Shown: piece after piece, positions 45,024 through 55,297 of the stretch
Layout of the letters: every line of letters starts with the position of its first letter
Numbering within the stretch: position 1 is the first letter of the stretch
NCBI RefSeq assembly: GCF_963678635.1
Contig: NC_087063.1
Span: forward strand, 74,361,617 to 74,421,616
Direction: 5' to 3'
DNA length: 60,000 nucleotides
Source: Symsagittifera roscoffensis
Lineage: Eukaryota > Xenacoelomorpha > Acoela > Convolutidae
The notes under the pieces: generated by a model
Databases searched by the model: none
Told to the model about the DNA's origin: nothing
Seen by the model: only the letters and a program-made list of their open reading frames with translations
Program-made: the position numbers and the translations under genes

Positions 45024-46245
45024 GTAAGTTTTCTTGCGGTAACTTTAAAAGCAAATACATAGTCGAAGCCAGAGGCGGATGCAGGGTTTTCCTGAGGGGG
45101 GGGGGGTTTGGGGTCGAAAATTCAACAAATTTCAACTACAAAAAGCAATTAGCGTGAAAATGTAAAAATGGGATTGATTTTTTCTTTTTAAAAAATGATT
45201 TCAATGGAATCTGAAAAACTACCTTGTTTTGAGTTTCGACTCAGAGTTTCGAGTTTCGACTCATTTAAAATTCGACTCAGTTAATGAAAAAAAATTAAAA
45301 TCGCAACAAGTTCAGTCCTTTCTCATAATAGCCCCCCATATATTCAGAATACATCTCCCACCACTAAGCCTAGGTTTTATTATGGTGGGGGAGGGGAGAA
45401 ATTATAATAGGAAAGAGCCAAAAACTCAAAAAACAAATCTAAGAGGGCAAAGGTCAAATGTCTATTCTTCAAAAAAATAGAAAAAAAAATTGGCGAAACT
45501 TTCTGGTTTTCTTGATTCCATTAAAACTTTTCCCACTCTCTTTGAGATATAGTTGAAAATTTTCAAGCGAGTCACCACCTCTGCGATCGTGAGCAAGCAG
45601 CAGAGCGAAGTAAATGTACCTTCTTTCATTATGCTCGCTCCTACTCTTGTCTGGTCAACCGAAATAATAGCCTAGATATCGAAACAAAAACTTCAAATAG
45701 CAGTCTGGCTAGGATGGCTCGAAAACACTGTCCTGCTGTGGTCCAAAGTTACAAATACTTCAATATCACGTGTGAGAAAAAAAAATTAAAATAATTGGTT
45801 ATAGCAATTACAAGCGTTGAAACTAAAAATCATTTATCGAAACACTATAACAAAAATATCACCAATTAACAATCCAAATTGTGTAGTAGGTTCTTCTATA
45901 ATTGTAAAATTAGCCTTGTAATTTATTTATGCTAATAATTAAGATCCTTAATTAACTCTTTTTGAATTCAAGACCATCAAAGTGTGAAAATTTGCTTGAT
46001 TTGGTTCAAATCCAGAGAAATAAGTAAACCAAAGACGCCCAAGGCAACCAAAAGTTCAGAAAAGCGACATTCATCAAATATAACAACAGAACAAGGCTCA
46101 TTTAATTTTACAAGGATAAGCAAAAGATTTCAGCCTAGAAGAAAGCATGACAAATTTTGGTTTGTTGAACGTTTAGGCTTAATGGTTTGATATTTCGAGA
46201 AAACATTTTTTTTCATTTAAGTAAGAAAAATGGTGGCAGGACAAT
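45024..46245. other. Non-coding stretch after the glycosyltransferase exon
   Basis: No following exon was recognised. An 11-base G run is at 45096-45106, directly after AGAGGCGGATGCAGGG, a phrase similar to ends of some hAT-type repeats; no opposite end was seen. Confidence 0.4.
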
Positions 46246-46365
46246 CTACCCTATTCCAAACTACCCTATACCATTCTACCCTATGCCATTATACCCTACA
46301 TACCAATCTACCCTATACCAATCTACCCTATACTAATCTACCCTATACTAATCTGCCCTATATAC
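46246..46365 (+). repeat. Left terminal inverted repeat of the FLYWCH element
   Basis: About eight subrepeats of CTACCCTATACCAAT type. The reverse complement of the right end matches in register. Confidence 0.75.
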
Positions 46366-46638
46366 CATAATAAGGTATCATAATGTAATCTTTCAAAGTC
46401 CTAATTAGAATCGGAAAGATACAGCACGTGTTAATTCATTTGAGTCTAAGTTTTTGGACTCAATTTGAGTCTTTCACTTAAGGAAATTGTTCTAAAGACT
46501 AAGTCGCAATTAGAGCCTCAAAATCTGAAATTTATTTCAATTAACAAGTTTTAATCCCCAATTTTGCAAAATCACGTACAAGAATGAAACCAAAACTACG
46601 TCATTATATCAATTTTCTTTGGAATAACATCTAATAAA

Positions 46639-47193
46639 ATGAGTCAAATTTCTTGGGGTTTATCCCAACAGAATCGGCGAACGCTTGTAATCGGTGGCCA
46701 CGAGTTTACGAAAAAACAGGAAACAAAGAATGGAAACATTCACTGGAAGTGTTCAAGATGGGGGTCCCATAAATGCAAAACGACAGCAATAACCAGAGAA
46801 AACGATCTTATTTCCTGTAGAAATGAGCACACGCACGAAGTATTTCCTGGTCGTTCGGATGCAAGGCTTCTCGTGCAGAAAATGAAACAGGACACAAAAA
46901 TACAGCAAGTACCAGTCAACAGCATAATTATAGCAAACGGCCTGCAGTCTGTCTCCGAAGAAAAAGCAGTTCAATTAGCTCTTCCTTGCCGGTCGGCTAT
47001 TAACCGGGCCCTCAATCGACAGAAGGTAAATGATAGACCCACTTTGCCTCCAATTGTCAATGCTGCTTTTGACTTGGTCATTGAGGAAATCGAAAACGTG
47101 TCGGACAAATTTGATCTTGACGACAATATCACTCAAAAACTTGATGAGGTTTATTTTAACAAATTTTGTGAATTTTTCAAAAATTCAATCTAA
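46639..47193 (+). CDS. FLYWCH zinc-finger protein, 184 aa
   Basis: The ATG at 46639 starts a complete frame ending TAA. Residues 15-67 form a FLYWCH finger: IHWKCSRWGSHKC followed by HTHE, with zinc ligands Cys38, Cys46, His64 and His66. Residues 80-135 (KMKQDTKIQQVPVNSIIIAN and then LPCRSAINRALNRQK) follow the linker pattern seen between the FLYWCH finger and the transposase core in MULE-type proteins. That core is absent, and the protein ends in an acidic helix. It probably binds DNA. It could be a transposon accessory protein, a domesticated regulator or a leftover. It sits centrally between inverted repeats. Confidence 0.8.
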   Translation: MSQISWGLSQQNRRTLVIGGHEFTKKQETKNGNIHWKCSRWGSHKCKTTAITRENDLISCRNEHTHEVFPGRSDARLLVQKMKQDTKIQQVPVNSIIIANGLQSVSEEKAVQLALPCRSAINRALNRQKVNDRPTLPPIVNAAFDLVIEEIENVSDKFDLDDNITQKLDEVYFNKFCEFFKNSI

Positions 47194-47301
47194 TTTCTAA
47201 AAAAAATACTTTTTTTGAGGTTCCCGTGGCCGTAGAGGGCTGAAATTTTGGGAGGTAATAGAGGCCAATACCAAAAGAATTTTACCTTCTCCCTCACCCC
47301 G

Positions 47302-47335
47302 CCCCCCAGTACCGCCTTGGCCTGGTACTGGGGGG
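47302..47335. other. Perfect 12-bp GC-rich inverted repeat
   Basis: CCCCCCAGTACC and GGTACTGGGGGG flank a 10-bp loop. It lies within the FLYWCH element, about 110 bp after its ORF. Confidence 0.7.
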
Positions 47336-47722
47336 TCTACCCCTCCTTTTGTGATCAACTAGTCAAACCCTCAGTAATTTTCGAATTTCATTCAAAATTT
47401 GACTTCTTGGTGATTTGATCTTTCGAGCTTTTGATTTTCAAACACAGGCATTATCCGCTACGCTATGTCGACTTGATGTGATATGACTTTTGTTTGTTTA
47501 AGAAATAGCCGCAACGCATTTCTATAGCAACATTGGATTAAAATTTCTGTTCGTTCATGCTTTGAACTCGTTTCCATTTTGAACGCGCAAGTTTTACGTT
47601 GCTTTGATATTTTGTTCACGTGCGTCAATTATTCTTTGATCATAATTAATGGTTCTTTGATTTGTTCGGAAATATACTGTTTCGGATTCTTCAAGAGGAT
47701 GGGGTAAGTTTCAATTGCTTTA

Positions 47723-47826
47723 ATTATAGGGTAGAATGGTATAGGGTAGATTGGTATAGGGTAGATTGGTATGTAGGATAGAATAGTATAGGGTAGATTA
47801 GCATAGGGTAGATTGGAATAGGGTAG
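47723..47826 (-). repeat. Right terminal inverted repeat of the FLYWCH element
   Basis: GGGTAGATTGGTATA-type subrepeats, the reverse complement of the left end. Confidence 0.75.
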
Positions 47827-50800
47827 AATGTCATCGAACCAGAAAAATTGGTAACCCGACAACTCGCAACAAAAAATAGCTCGCAACAAAATGAACTCGC
47901 AATTTTGTAAGGAAAAGACAACACGCACAAAGAGATAACCCGTAAAAAAATTTGAAGGGGTATTGTGTTTTCTTTTAGTTCGAACTTGAAACACAAAAGC
48001 GATAAATCAAAGACTTGTAGCGTCAAAAATTCTTTGATGTAAAGGGGTACTACAGATCACATTTAGACAAAAAGCTTCCAGCTGGAAACTTAGATCATTG
48101 CTTTGATAGTTTGTAAGCTTTTTTGTTATCCTTTATCGAAGTTGTTCATATTTAGGACCCTTATGGTTTTTTCTCTGGATTTCAAATTTTGCTAAATGAA
48201 TTTTGCTGAATGAAATTTGATTCAGTAGGGCAAACATAAGCAATTCCTTATTAAACAAATTTTTGTCATCCTTCGACTGAAATGTTTTTTTTTTTCATTT
48301 TCACTCATCGCATTGTTGAACTGATTCCATATAGATGGCTTAACATCTGGATCTTTTTGTAGCCTTTCTTGTATGTATTCGCCCAGCCACGTTTTTTTTT
48401 TTGAAAAAATCGATATATGGTCTGAATTGATAAGTTTTAGTTGTTGTGGCATTCACAACTTTTTTTGTAATCAACTGCCAGTACTAATTCCAGGTTTTGT
48501 CGCCAATTGGTCAGGGCAAAATGAAAAACCTTTCTACAGATGCTGTGAGAAATTCGGATTTGAATGCAAAAATTGCTGCTTTTTCGAAATCAGTAAAAAA
48601 TTTTGTTGGCTCTAATTTTGGGTTAAAATCACATGCTATCCGAAACGCTTATTGTGTTACGATTGACTTGTTTAGTGTATTAAAAATTAAGCTATTGAGA
48701 AAAAGCAGTTACCTATTAGGGCATGCACACTTCATACTTGATAAAGTAACGATGAGCAACTTTTAAGTGAGCCATCGGCATGCCAAAATGTGTTTTGCTT
48801 AAGAATTTTGATCAAGATTAAAAGAACAATTATGGGTGTTTCTCCGGATTTGAACAAAATCAAGCAACTTCAGTGATGAAAACAAGAATCCTCTGAAACT
48901 TAATTATGAGCCGACCGGGGCCACACTTAGGCAAAACACCAAAGTGTATTTTTTGTTGAAATAATCTTGCAACCGCTATTTAGGCTCTTTTGCTGCAAAC
49001 TCCTGAGATACAATGCTCGATATGTTTCGATAAGTAAAATGGGGATGTTCTGCGGGATTTGCGTTCGTTTGTTTACATTTTACACTAAACATTTTGGATA
49101 AAGTTAACTTTGCCCCTAAATTTTGCAAAAAAGATAAGTTATGGAAACAACTGTCAAAATCTAGTTTTGCGTACAACCCTGCACTACTAAGCGCGTTTAT
49201 TGGTTGTGCTTTTTCACGTTTTTGCAACAGATATAGTTAAGTTATCAAGATGAAAAATGCGATAAAATTAAGAAACGTCAGAAAAACTTTACGATCAAGA
49301 GGCATAATGAATGTAATTGATCCAGTTTTTTTTCTCTGAAAAAATTCTTCATGTGTGAATAATTGAAAATATTTGCAACGTCTTTTTGAGATTTTCAGGT
49401 TGTTATTTATACCGTTTTTTATATCAAATTTCATTAAGTTTCTCATCTTCAAAGATGAAGATTTATGCGCTGACCTGTACTGAATTGCAAAATTATTGAA
49501 ATGAGTAGAGAGAGATGTAAAAATCAAAATGAAAAGCATTTGGATTGCAAACGATTCGTCAATGAATGACAGCAAGGTTTTGATTTCAATTTCTGGTGTT
49601 GAAGAAATATAAATTTCTATGTTTCCGCAACGATTGTTTTGAATTAAGTATTAAATTTGTGAACAATCTTCTGTACTATGATTATTTTTTAAAAACCCTA
49701 TGGTTGGTCTGCACATAAAATCTCTTAGCACAGAAGCGAAGGGAAGATCTTCATCACATGCAAGCAAGACAAAGCAATAAACTGTCGCAAGCCAAAAAAA
49801 ATACTTTAAAAGACAGTAATTAAACATCCAGCCATGTTTTATCATTAATCATGTTTTGAACCATTATATTTCACGCAAAAAAATTTAAATTGTTAAATTA
49901 AGCCTTAGTTATACTCGATTAACTGAGACACGAAACAAAGCATAAATAAATTTTACAAATTGTTGAACAACTAAGATTGAAAAAAATTCGAATACTAAGC
50001 AGCTAAAATAACAAGATGATTTCTTTCCTTTCTTTGATTTGTTTATTTTCGCTTACTTTTTATTCTTGAGATTGAATTTTTCTTAAGCAAAATTAGGTAG
50101 CTCTCTAATAAAATCACAAAAATATGTTTTTTGGATTTCTTTGATACTATTATTTTTGGGAGTTGTACTCAAATCCTTCCATCAATTTTTTATTAAGTTT
50201 GAGCTGATTTTATTGTTATTTTATCTGGGCGCCAGTCTAATCATTTTAACAACTGAGAATGTTTTGAGCAAATCACTCAAATATCTGATATTCTAAGGAA
50301 AATTTGATTTTTTCATTCAAAAGGTAAGGGTCAGATTTCTGTCGAACTAGTTTTTTTACTTGAGGCGGATTTTTGATACTTTACTAGGTGTCGCAGGAGA
50401 ATAGCTGAAGAGATTCGTAATTTGAAATAAATGTATTTTATTAGCTTCCGATTTTTCGTTTTGCAATAGTCAGATAAAATTTCTCAATTTAGCTTCAATG
50501 TTATATTTTTTCTGGCTTAAACAGATTTATGAGAATATTTTCACCATTACTTCAATCAATAATCTATTTTGTTGCTAATAAGAACGAAAATTAGCTGAGG
50601 CCCCTAAAAGAAAATTCTTGCAAATTACAGATCTCTTACGTTATTCCATAAGAGTACCTGATAAAGAAAATCCAAGACTATAAAGATTCACTCAACCGTT
50701 AAGTCATATACATTTTTTTATTTTGTAATAAATCGCCCCATTTTAAAATGGGCAGAGAAGAAGAACTATAGACATTGAAAACTACCTCAAAAAACAATAA

Positions 50801-50874
50801 AACATTCAAAAACCAGCAATATATAATAAACAGTGTCAACATTCACATACTGAATTTTAAAAAAAAACTATTTT
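47827..50874. other. Long stretch without a supported gene
   Basis: Frames such as 48222-48452 (minus; contains KTWLGEYIQERLQKDPDVK) and 48976-49227 (minus) look somewhat protein-like, but I cannot place them. The first could be a decayed transposon piece. The rest is AT-rich without repeats or structure that I can name. Confidence 0.35.
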
Positions 50875-51215
50875 TATACAATAAAGTGTTTCCTCCGAAT
50901 CGCAGAGGAGCTATCAGTAGGCCTTAACAGTCCTATTGAGGATAGTCCATTTGTATTATCTCCCTACAACCCAGACTGTTTTATTTCGTTGAGCGAAGTT
51001 TTTTTTTGCGACTAAAGAACGTTTTTTTTGCGTCTAGAACTTTAACGTGGTACCACTATTGCAGCCGAAAATGGTCCGGCTGTGGTAGAGCTGAAACTAG
51101 AGGTCAAGTGAGATCTCGTCCTCACTCACTATCATTTCCATGGCATGGGATCGAATGCACGATCTGAAGGATTTCAAAGTGAACGTCTTACCACTATGTT
51201 ATGTGCCTCATTTGA
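50875..51215 (-). mobile_element. tRNA-derived SINE-like repeat, minus strand
   Basis: Read on the minus strand, the head at about 51215-51140 has pol III promoter boxes: CATAGTGGTAAGACG (A box) and GCATTCGATCCCATG (B box). It is followed by a body with a small hairpin and A-rich ends. The distal part (50875-51010) is shared with 59862-60000. The tRNA-like part would not fold as a working tRNA. Confidence 0.6.
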
Positions 51216-53484
51216 AGTTCATGTAAAAATCAGAAAGTTATTCCCAGTTTTGACAAAAAAGATCAGATTATGCAACACTATGAACGATTTACGGATTGAT
51301 TGCTGTATATTAACAAGCTGTGTATTAATCAAAGCAAGCTGTATAATAACAAGCTGTATATTTTGAAAACATTCTTAGCGTAACACATTGCAAAGGTAAG
51401 TTTTCAACTACCTGTTGTGTCGATTAAGCCTATGATATCAGATTTGGCAGGATAGTTATCGACAAAAGTCCAGAAAAATAGGTCAACAATACAGATAATT
51501 GACAATTCCAAGAATCACAGCTTTTTCTTTAAAAAATTTGCATGTAGCCGCTTATGCAGAAAAAATTTACGCAATCTTATATTTCTATTGAACCCAAAAA
51601 CCCACGCTTGAAAGGGTAGTTCTCACGAAAGGTCCAATAGTTTCAAAAAACGGTCAAAAAAATTTAAAAAAAAAAAGACTTTTCTGAGGACAATAATTTT
51701 TTTGTGAAAAAAACTTGTGAGTAGCCGCTACGCCAGGGGAGCTTCTCATTACCCGCTTTATCCATTGAACCCCCAAACTCGAATAAAAAAATCGAATAGA
51801 CATACAAAACGGTCCAAGTTATCAAAAACTTCACAAAAACGAGGCCCATATTTTTATGATTAAAAAATGGTTTGGGTGTAGACGCTTATGGAGGGGAGCC
51901 TTTCAAAATTAAAATCCACTCTGTAGATTGAAACAAAAAAACTTCAGATTTGGTAGGCTAGTTTCTCAGAAGAAGATAAAAAATCAAAAGTATCTGTCAA
52001 ATATTTTCCCTATAGACTTTTTCGAAGACAAAATGGTAAAGCAAAGGGAGACCAGCGGAGTATGAAGGCCTACAAGGATGTAGGCGATCTTTCTATGGAT
52101 AACCCTTTTTTGGAAATTGGTAAAAACGTTTTTGAGAAAATAAAAAACTAACTTTTTTGAGAAAAGTGATGAAATTTTCTAAAGCGTATTTTTTCAAATA
52201 AGAATTTTATGCAAATAACCCAAGCAAGGCATTCCATATTCGAATTAGCAACTGGACAAACTTACGAAGCGGAAACAAGGCCGACATTTTTTGAGCAGAC
52301 ACCAGTTAAGCCAATAAAAAACATTTATTTTTTTTAAAAAAATTTGAAAGAGGTTTGAAATTCCTCTGAAATTACTCTGTAGTAACTAGTACCCAACCAT
52401 TAGTTACTTGAGTTTTCATGAAATTGAGCCTGTCAGCATGGATATCAGCAAGTGATTCAACTGATTTTGTTGAAATAGTTGTTAACTAGAAAAATGTCTG
52501 CATTCCGATTTGATAACGCTCTGCAAACGCAAGAGTTATCGGATTTCCCAGCGTTATAAAAAAATAAATATTGATCCAGTTTTCCAGAGTTGAGTCAATT
52601 TTATCAAAAAGTGTCGATCTCAACTTGTTCTAGAAATTCCAAGAGCTTTAAGGCCATTTTTTGGAAACTCGAATGTTGATCTTTTTAGGAAAACTAATCA
52701 GTATTTTTTCTTTCCTTGACTCTTTTGCACCTGCCAGCTGGCTGTTTAAAAAGAAAATTTTTGCAATTTGTTTTGAGTTTGTTGTCAATTTTTTACGGTG
52801 TCCTAATATTCAGTCCCGAGTTAGTTTACCCACAATTTACACCACTGTTTTACCATCACGTAGCAAGAAACCCTAATACAATTTCACCTTAATTTAAAAC
52901 CTCTAATTTGTTTCAAACTAAATCACTTTTTCAATGATATTACTTTGTATTTAAGTACGCTAACCAGTTTTCAATTCAGTTGAAGTCTGTAGCTACACAG
53001 AATTGAATACAGTTTGAACAAGGATAGCCCGTTAATGTGCAAGTAGCACAGAATGATCCGACCAGAGTCTTAGAAAAAAAAAGTTGTTTTTCAAATTAGT
53101 GTCGTTTTTTCTGCGTGGCGTGATCAAAGGATCTGAACAAAAACTTCAAATTTTTTTTTTGGAATATTCGACATTCATAGTAAAACAAGCAAATCGGAAA
53201 ACAATTTTTGTTGAAAAAGATTCAATAAAAAAATCAAAAACTGTATTAGAAAAACCTTAATGTCGTTCCAAACAAGACTGAAAGAGCTTCATTTAGATAA
53301 ATGACTCGACCCATTCCGATGATTATTTGTTGTACCTGATTTTGCTTGATAAACAAAAGAAAAATTCTCCTTATTTTTAAATAGTTGTAATGAAAATAAT
53401 TAAATAATCACTCATTCACGCTTTCAAAACAGAGATAACACATTTGGTGATTATTGGAAGCAAATTTAAGGGTTTGTTGTTTTT
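51216..53484. other. Non-coding stretch
   Basis: No gene is supported. A short repeat of ACAAGCTGTATATTA type lies at about 51300-51360. Confidence 0.4.
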
Positions 53485-54175
53485 TTGAAATCTCTCTGCC
53501 TGATGCCTACAATATTGTCGAACCATTCGATCAGTAAAACTTTGAACAAAATAACAACGCACTGGTGTTGCTCAAAACGTCAAACCCATAAATGCCGAAC
53601 GAATACAAATACCGAAGCTGATATTTTCATTGAACCACGTGGTTGTCATAACAAGGACACTTCTATAGCAAAATGTCAAGCTCGACTATTTTTTGGAAAA
53701 CATCAAGGATCTGAGCCATAGAGCTACAACAACCGTCGCAGCTGCTCATAACAAATCAGCCCATAAAAAGACAAGAAAACGCTACACTGCGAGCCCTACT
53801 TGCTTAAGAAAATAGATTCCAATGGCCTTATGCTCTAGCAAAAAGGACAGAGTTTACCAGTATCCCCAGCAACCAAAAACATCAGCAATAACAGAACTAA
53901 TCGAACATTTGATTATTTTAGACAGTTGAAAAAAATACCAGAATTGAAATACCAGGATTTCATTCATGGAGCCTCAAATGTAACGTGAGCGAAAAAAATT
54001 GGTTGGCTGATGGCGTTTTCAAAGCCACCTCACAAATGTCCATCAACCTTGTGTCATGCACGTAGGTCTCTCAAAAATAGCATTTGATTGCATGTATGCA
54101 TTCTTACTACGGTTTCATCGAAGCTCTAAGACTCTCTCATTAAAAGATCTCTTAAAACTGTTCCATCTTTTTGAA
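53485..54175 (+). pseudogene. Decayed FLYWCH-MULE transposase
   Basis: Around 53560-53650 the frame reads THWCCSKRQTHKC, a spacer, then GCHNK, which is a FLYWCH finger whose last His has become Lys. After stops and frame changes, NWLADGVFKATSQMSINLV at about 54003-54059 matches the region around the first catalytic Asp of MULE transposases (usually W-ADGTFK). MYAFLLRFHRSSKTLSLKDL follows, similar to the next conserved stretch. Many stops show that it is dead. The related finger at 46639 belongs to a different and better preserved element. Confidence 0.6.
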
Positions 54176-55199
54176 TAATTTTTCAACTTTCTCAAAATGC
54201 AATAATGTGTATCGCGATTCGCTGATTAACAAGGAGTATGAAACAGACCATCAATTTTGGTTCTACACTTAGTATTTTAGGCAAAGTAATTTTTGAGAAG
54301 ACAGAAGAAATAAGCCTTTCATACGATAAAATAGTCGATGATGTGTAAATAGTCCGCAATCAGACTATGTAAGAGCTAGAAATTATTGCAAAAAATGGCG
54401 AGCTATGAAATCAATTTTGATCCAAATTTATAAAAAAAAAGTTTTTTCCCGAATCAAGAAATTAGTTTTCGCGAATTTTTTTCAGGCAACGCTTTGAGGT
54501 TTACCGATGCTATGTTTTCGCATCTCTTTCAACTAAGTTTCATCTTGGTTCTATCAATAGGTATTAAAAAGCTCAAAACGGCCTTTTTTGTATGTCGGTC
54601 ATTTCATTTTTTGCTCTATTAAAACTTTAAATTTACTATAATCGGCAAAAACGTTTTCTTCGCAGACAACTTTTCAAAAAAAGAGCTTTTTGAGCTTTTT
54701 TTTGAAAGTTTTGAGTAAACATTACGTTTATTGTTACGTAGTTTTCTCTGAAAACTAAATTAGGCGTCTCTAAAACAACATGCGGAGCGGTCGCCCTCCT
54801 TCATCCCCCTAGCACGCTACTCTATATGATATTTCTAGAAACATCAATAACTTTAAGCAATAGAATTAGAATAATTTTATTACAAACTACACCACTTGAG
54901 CAAAGTGACTGGATGTATAAAAATTTTAATCAAGCGCCTAGTGAAAAAATGCTGCGTGATGAATTAATTCTGCTCATCTTTGTTATAACTTTATCATCAT
55001 TTACCATTTAAGTATTTTCGCTCTCGCCTATCATAACACAATTTGATTACATACGTCAACAAATGATGCCGCAAAATCAAGAAAGTTGCTGTTTGATAAA
55101 ACTCTCTTTCTGCGGCTTTTGTTACATTTTAAAAATTGTCATTTCAAAATAGATTTTGGAAGAGATCACAAAAAAATCATCATTCGAGTTCATATTAAA
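54176..55199. other. Non-coding stretch before the kinase gene
   Basis: No ORF of note. It would include the kinase promoter, but I can point to no clear core element. Confidence 0.4.
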
Positions 55200-55283
55200 A
55201 TGGGTATTATTTGTAGCAGCCATCAAGAAGAAAATGATCGAAAAAGACAAAAACAAAAAGTGAAGAAAAGTGAAAAAAAGTGA
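55200..55283 (+). CDS. Upstream 27-codon ORF with N-myristoylation-like start
   Basis: ATG at 55200 begins MGIICSS, which fits the Met-Gly-x-x-x-Ser rule for N-myristoylation with a Cys for palmitoylation. The rest is very charged and Lys-rich, ending TGA at 55281-55283. It overlaps the start of the kinase reading frame in another frame. One extra A in the A7 run at 55273-55279 would join the two without a stop. It is either a leader ORF, a sequencing indel, or the true N-terminus reached by frameshifting. Confidence 0.35.
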   Translation: MGIICSSHQEENDRKRQKQKVKKSEKK

Positions 55284-55297
55284 AGAATGAATCCACG

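Larger units (their letters stand above)
46246..47826. mobile_element. 1.58-kb element with minisatellite inverted repeats and a FLYWCH ORF
   Basis: Both ends consist of 13-15 bp subrepeats of CTACCCTATACCAAT type, in opposite orientation. The two ends align in register over at least 90 bp, including the same irregular CCTACATACC step 50 bp in, so they are true terminal inverted repeats and not two chance microsatellites. They enclose a single ORF with a FLYWCH finger (46639-47193). FLYWCH fingers are commonly attached to MULE transposases, so a non-autonomous or truncated MULE-like element is the best guess. A target duplication could not be found. Confidence 0.7.

Noticed and set aside
45068-45106. 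AGAGGCGGATGCAGGG followed by a G run, like the end of a hAT repeat
   Set aside because: No matching inverted end or target duplication was visible nearby.
48222-48452. 76-codon minus frame with a possible MULE C-terminal resemblance
   Set aside because: The similarity is too weak and there is no supporting context.
51140-51215. Possible tRNA gene
   Set aside because: A and B boxes are present, but acceptor and anticodon stems do not pair; treated as a SINE head.
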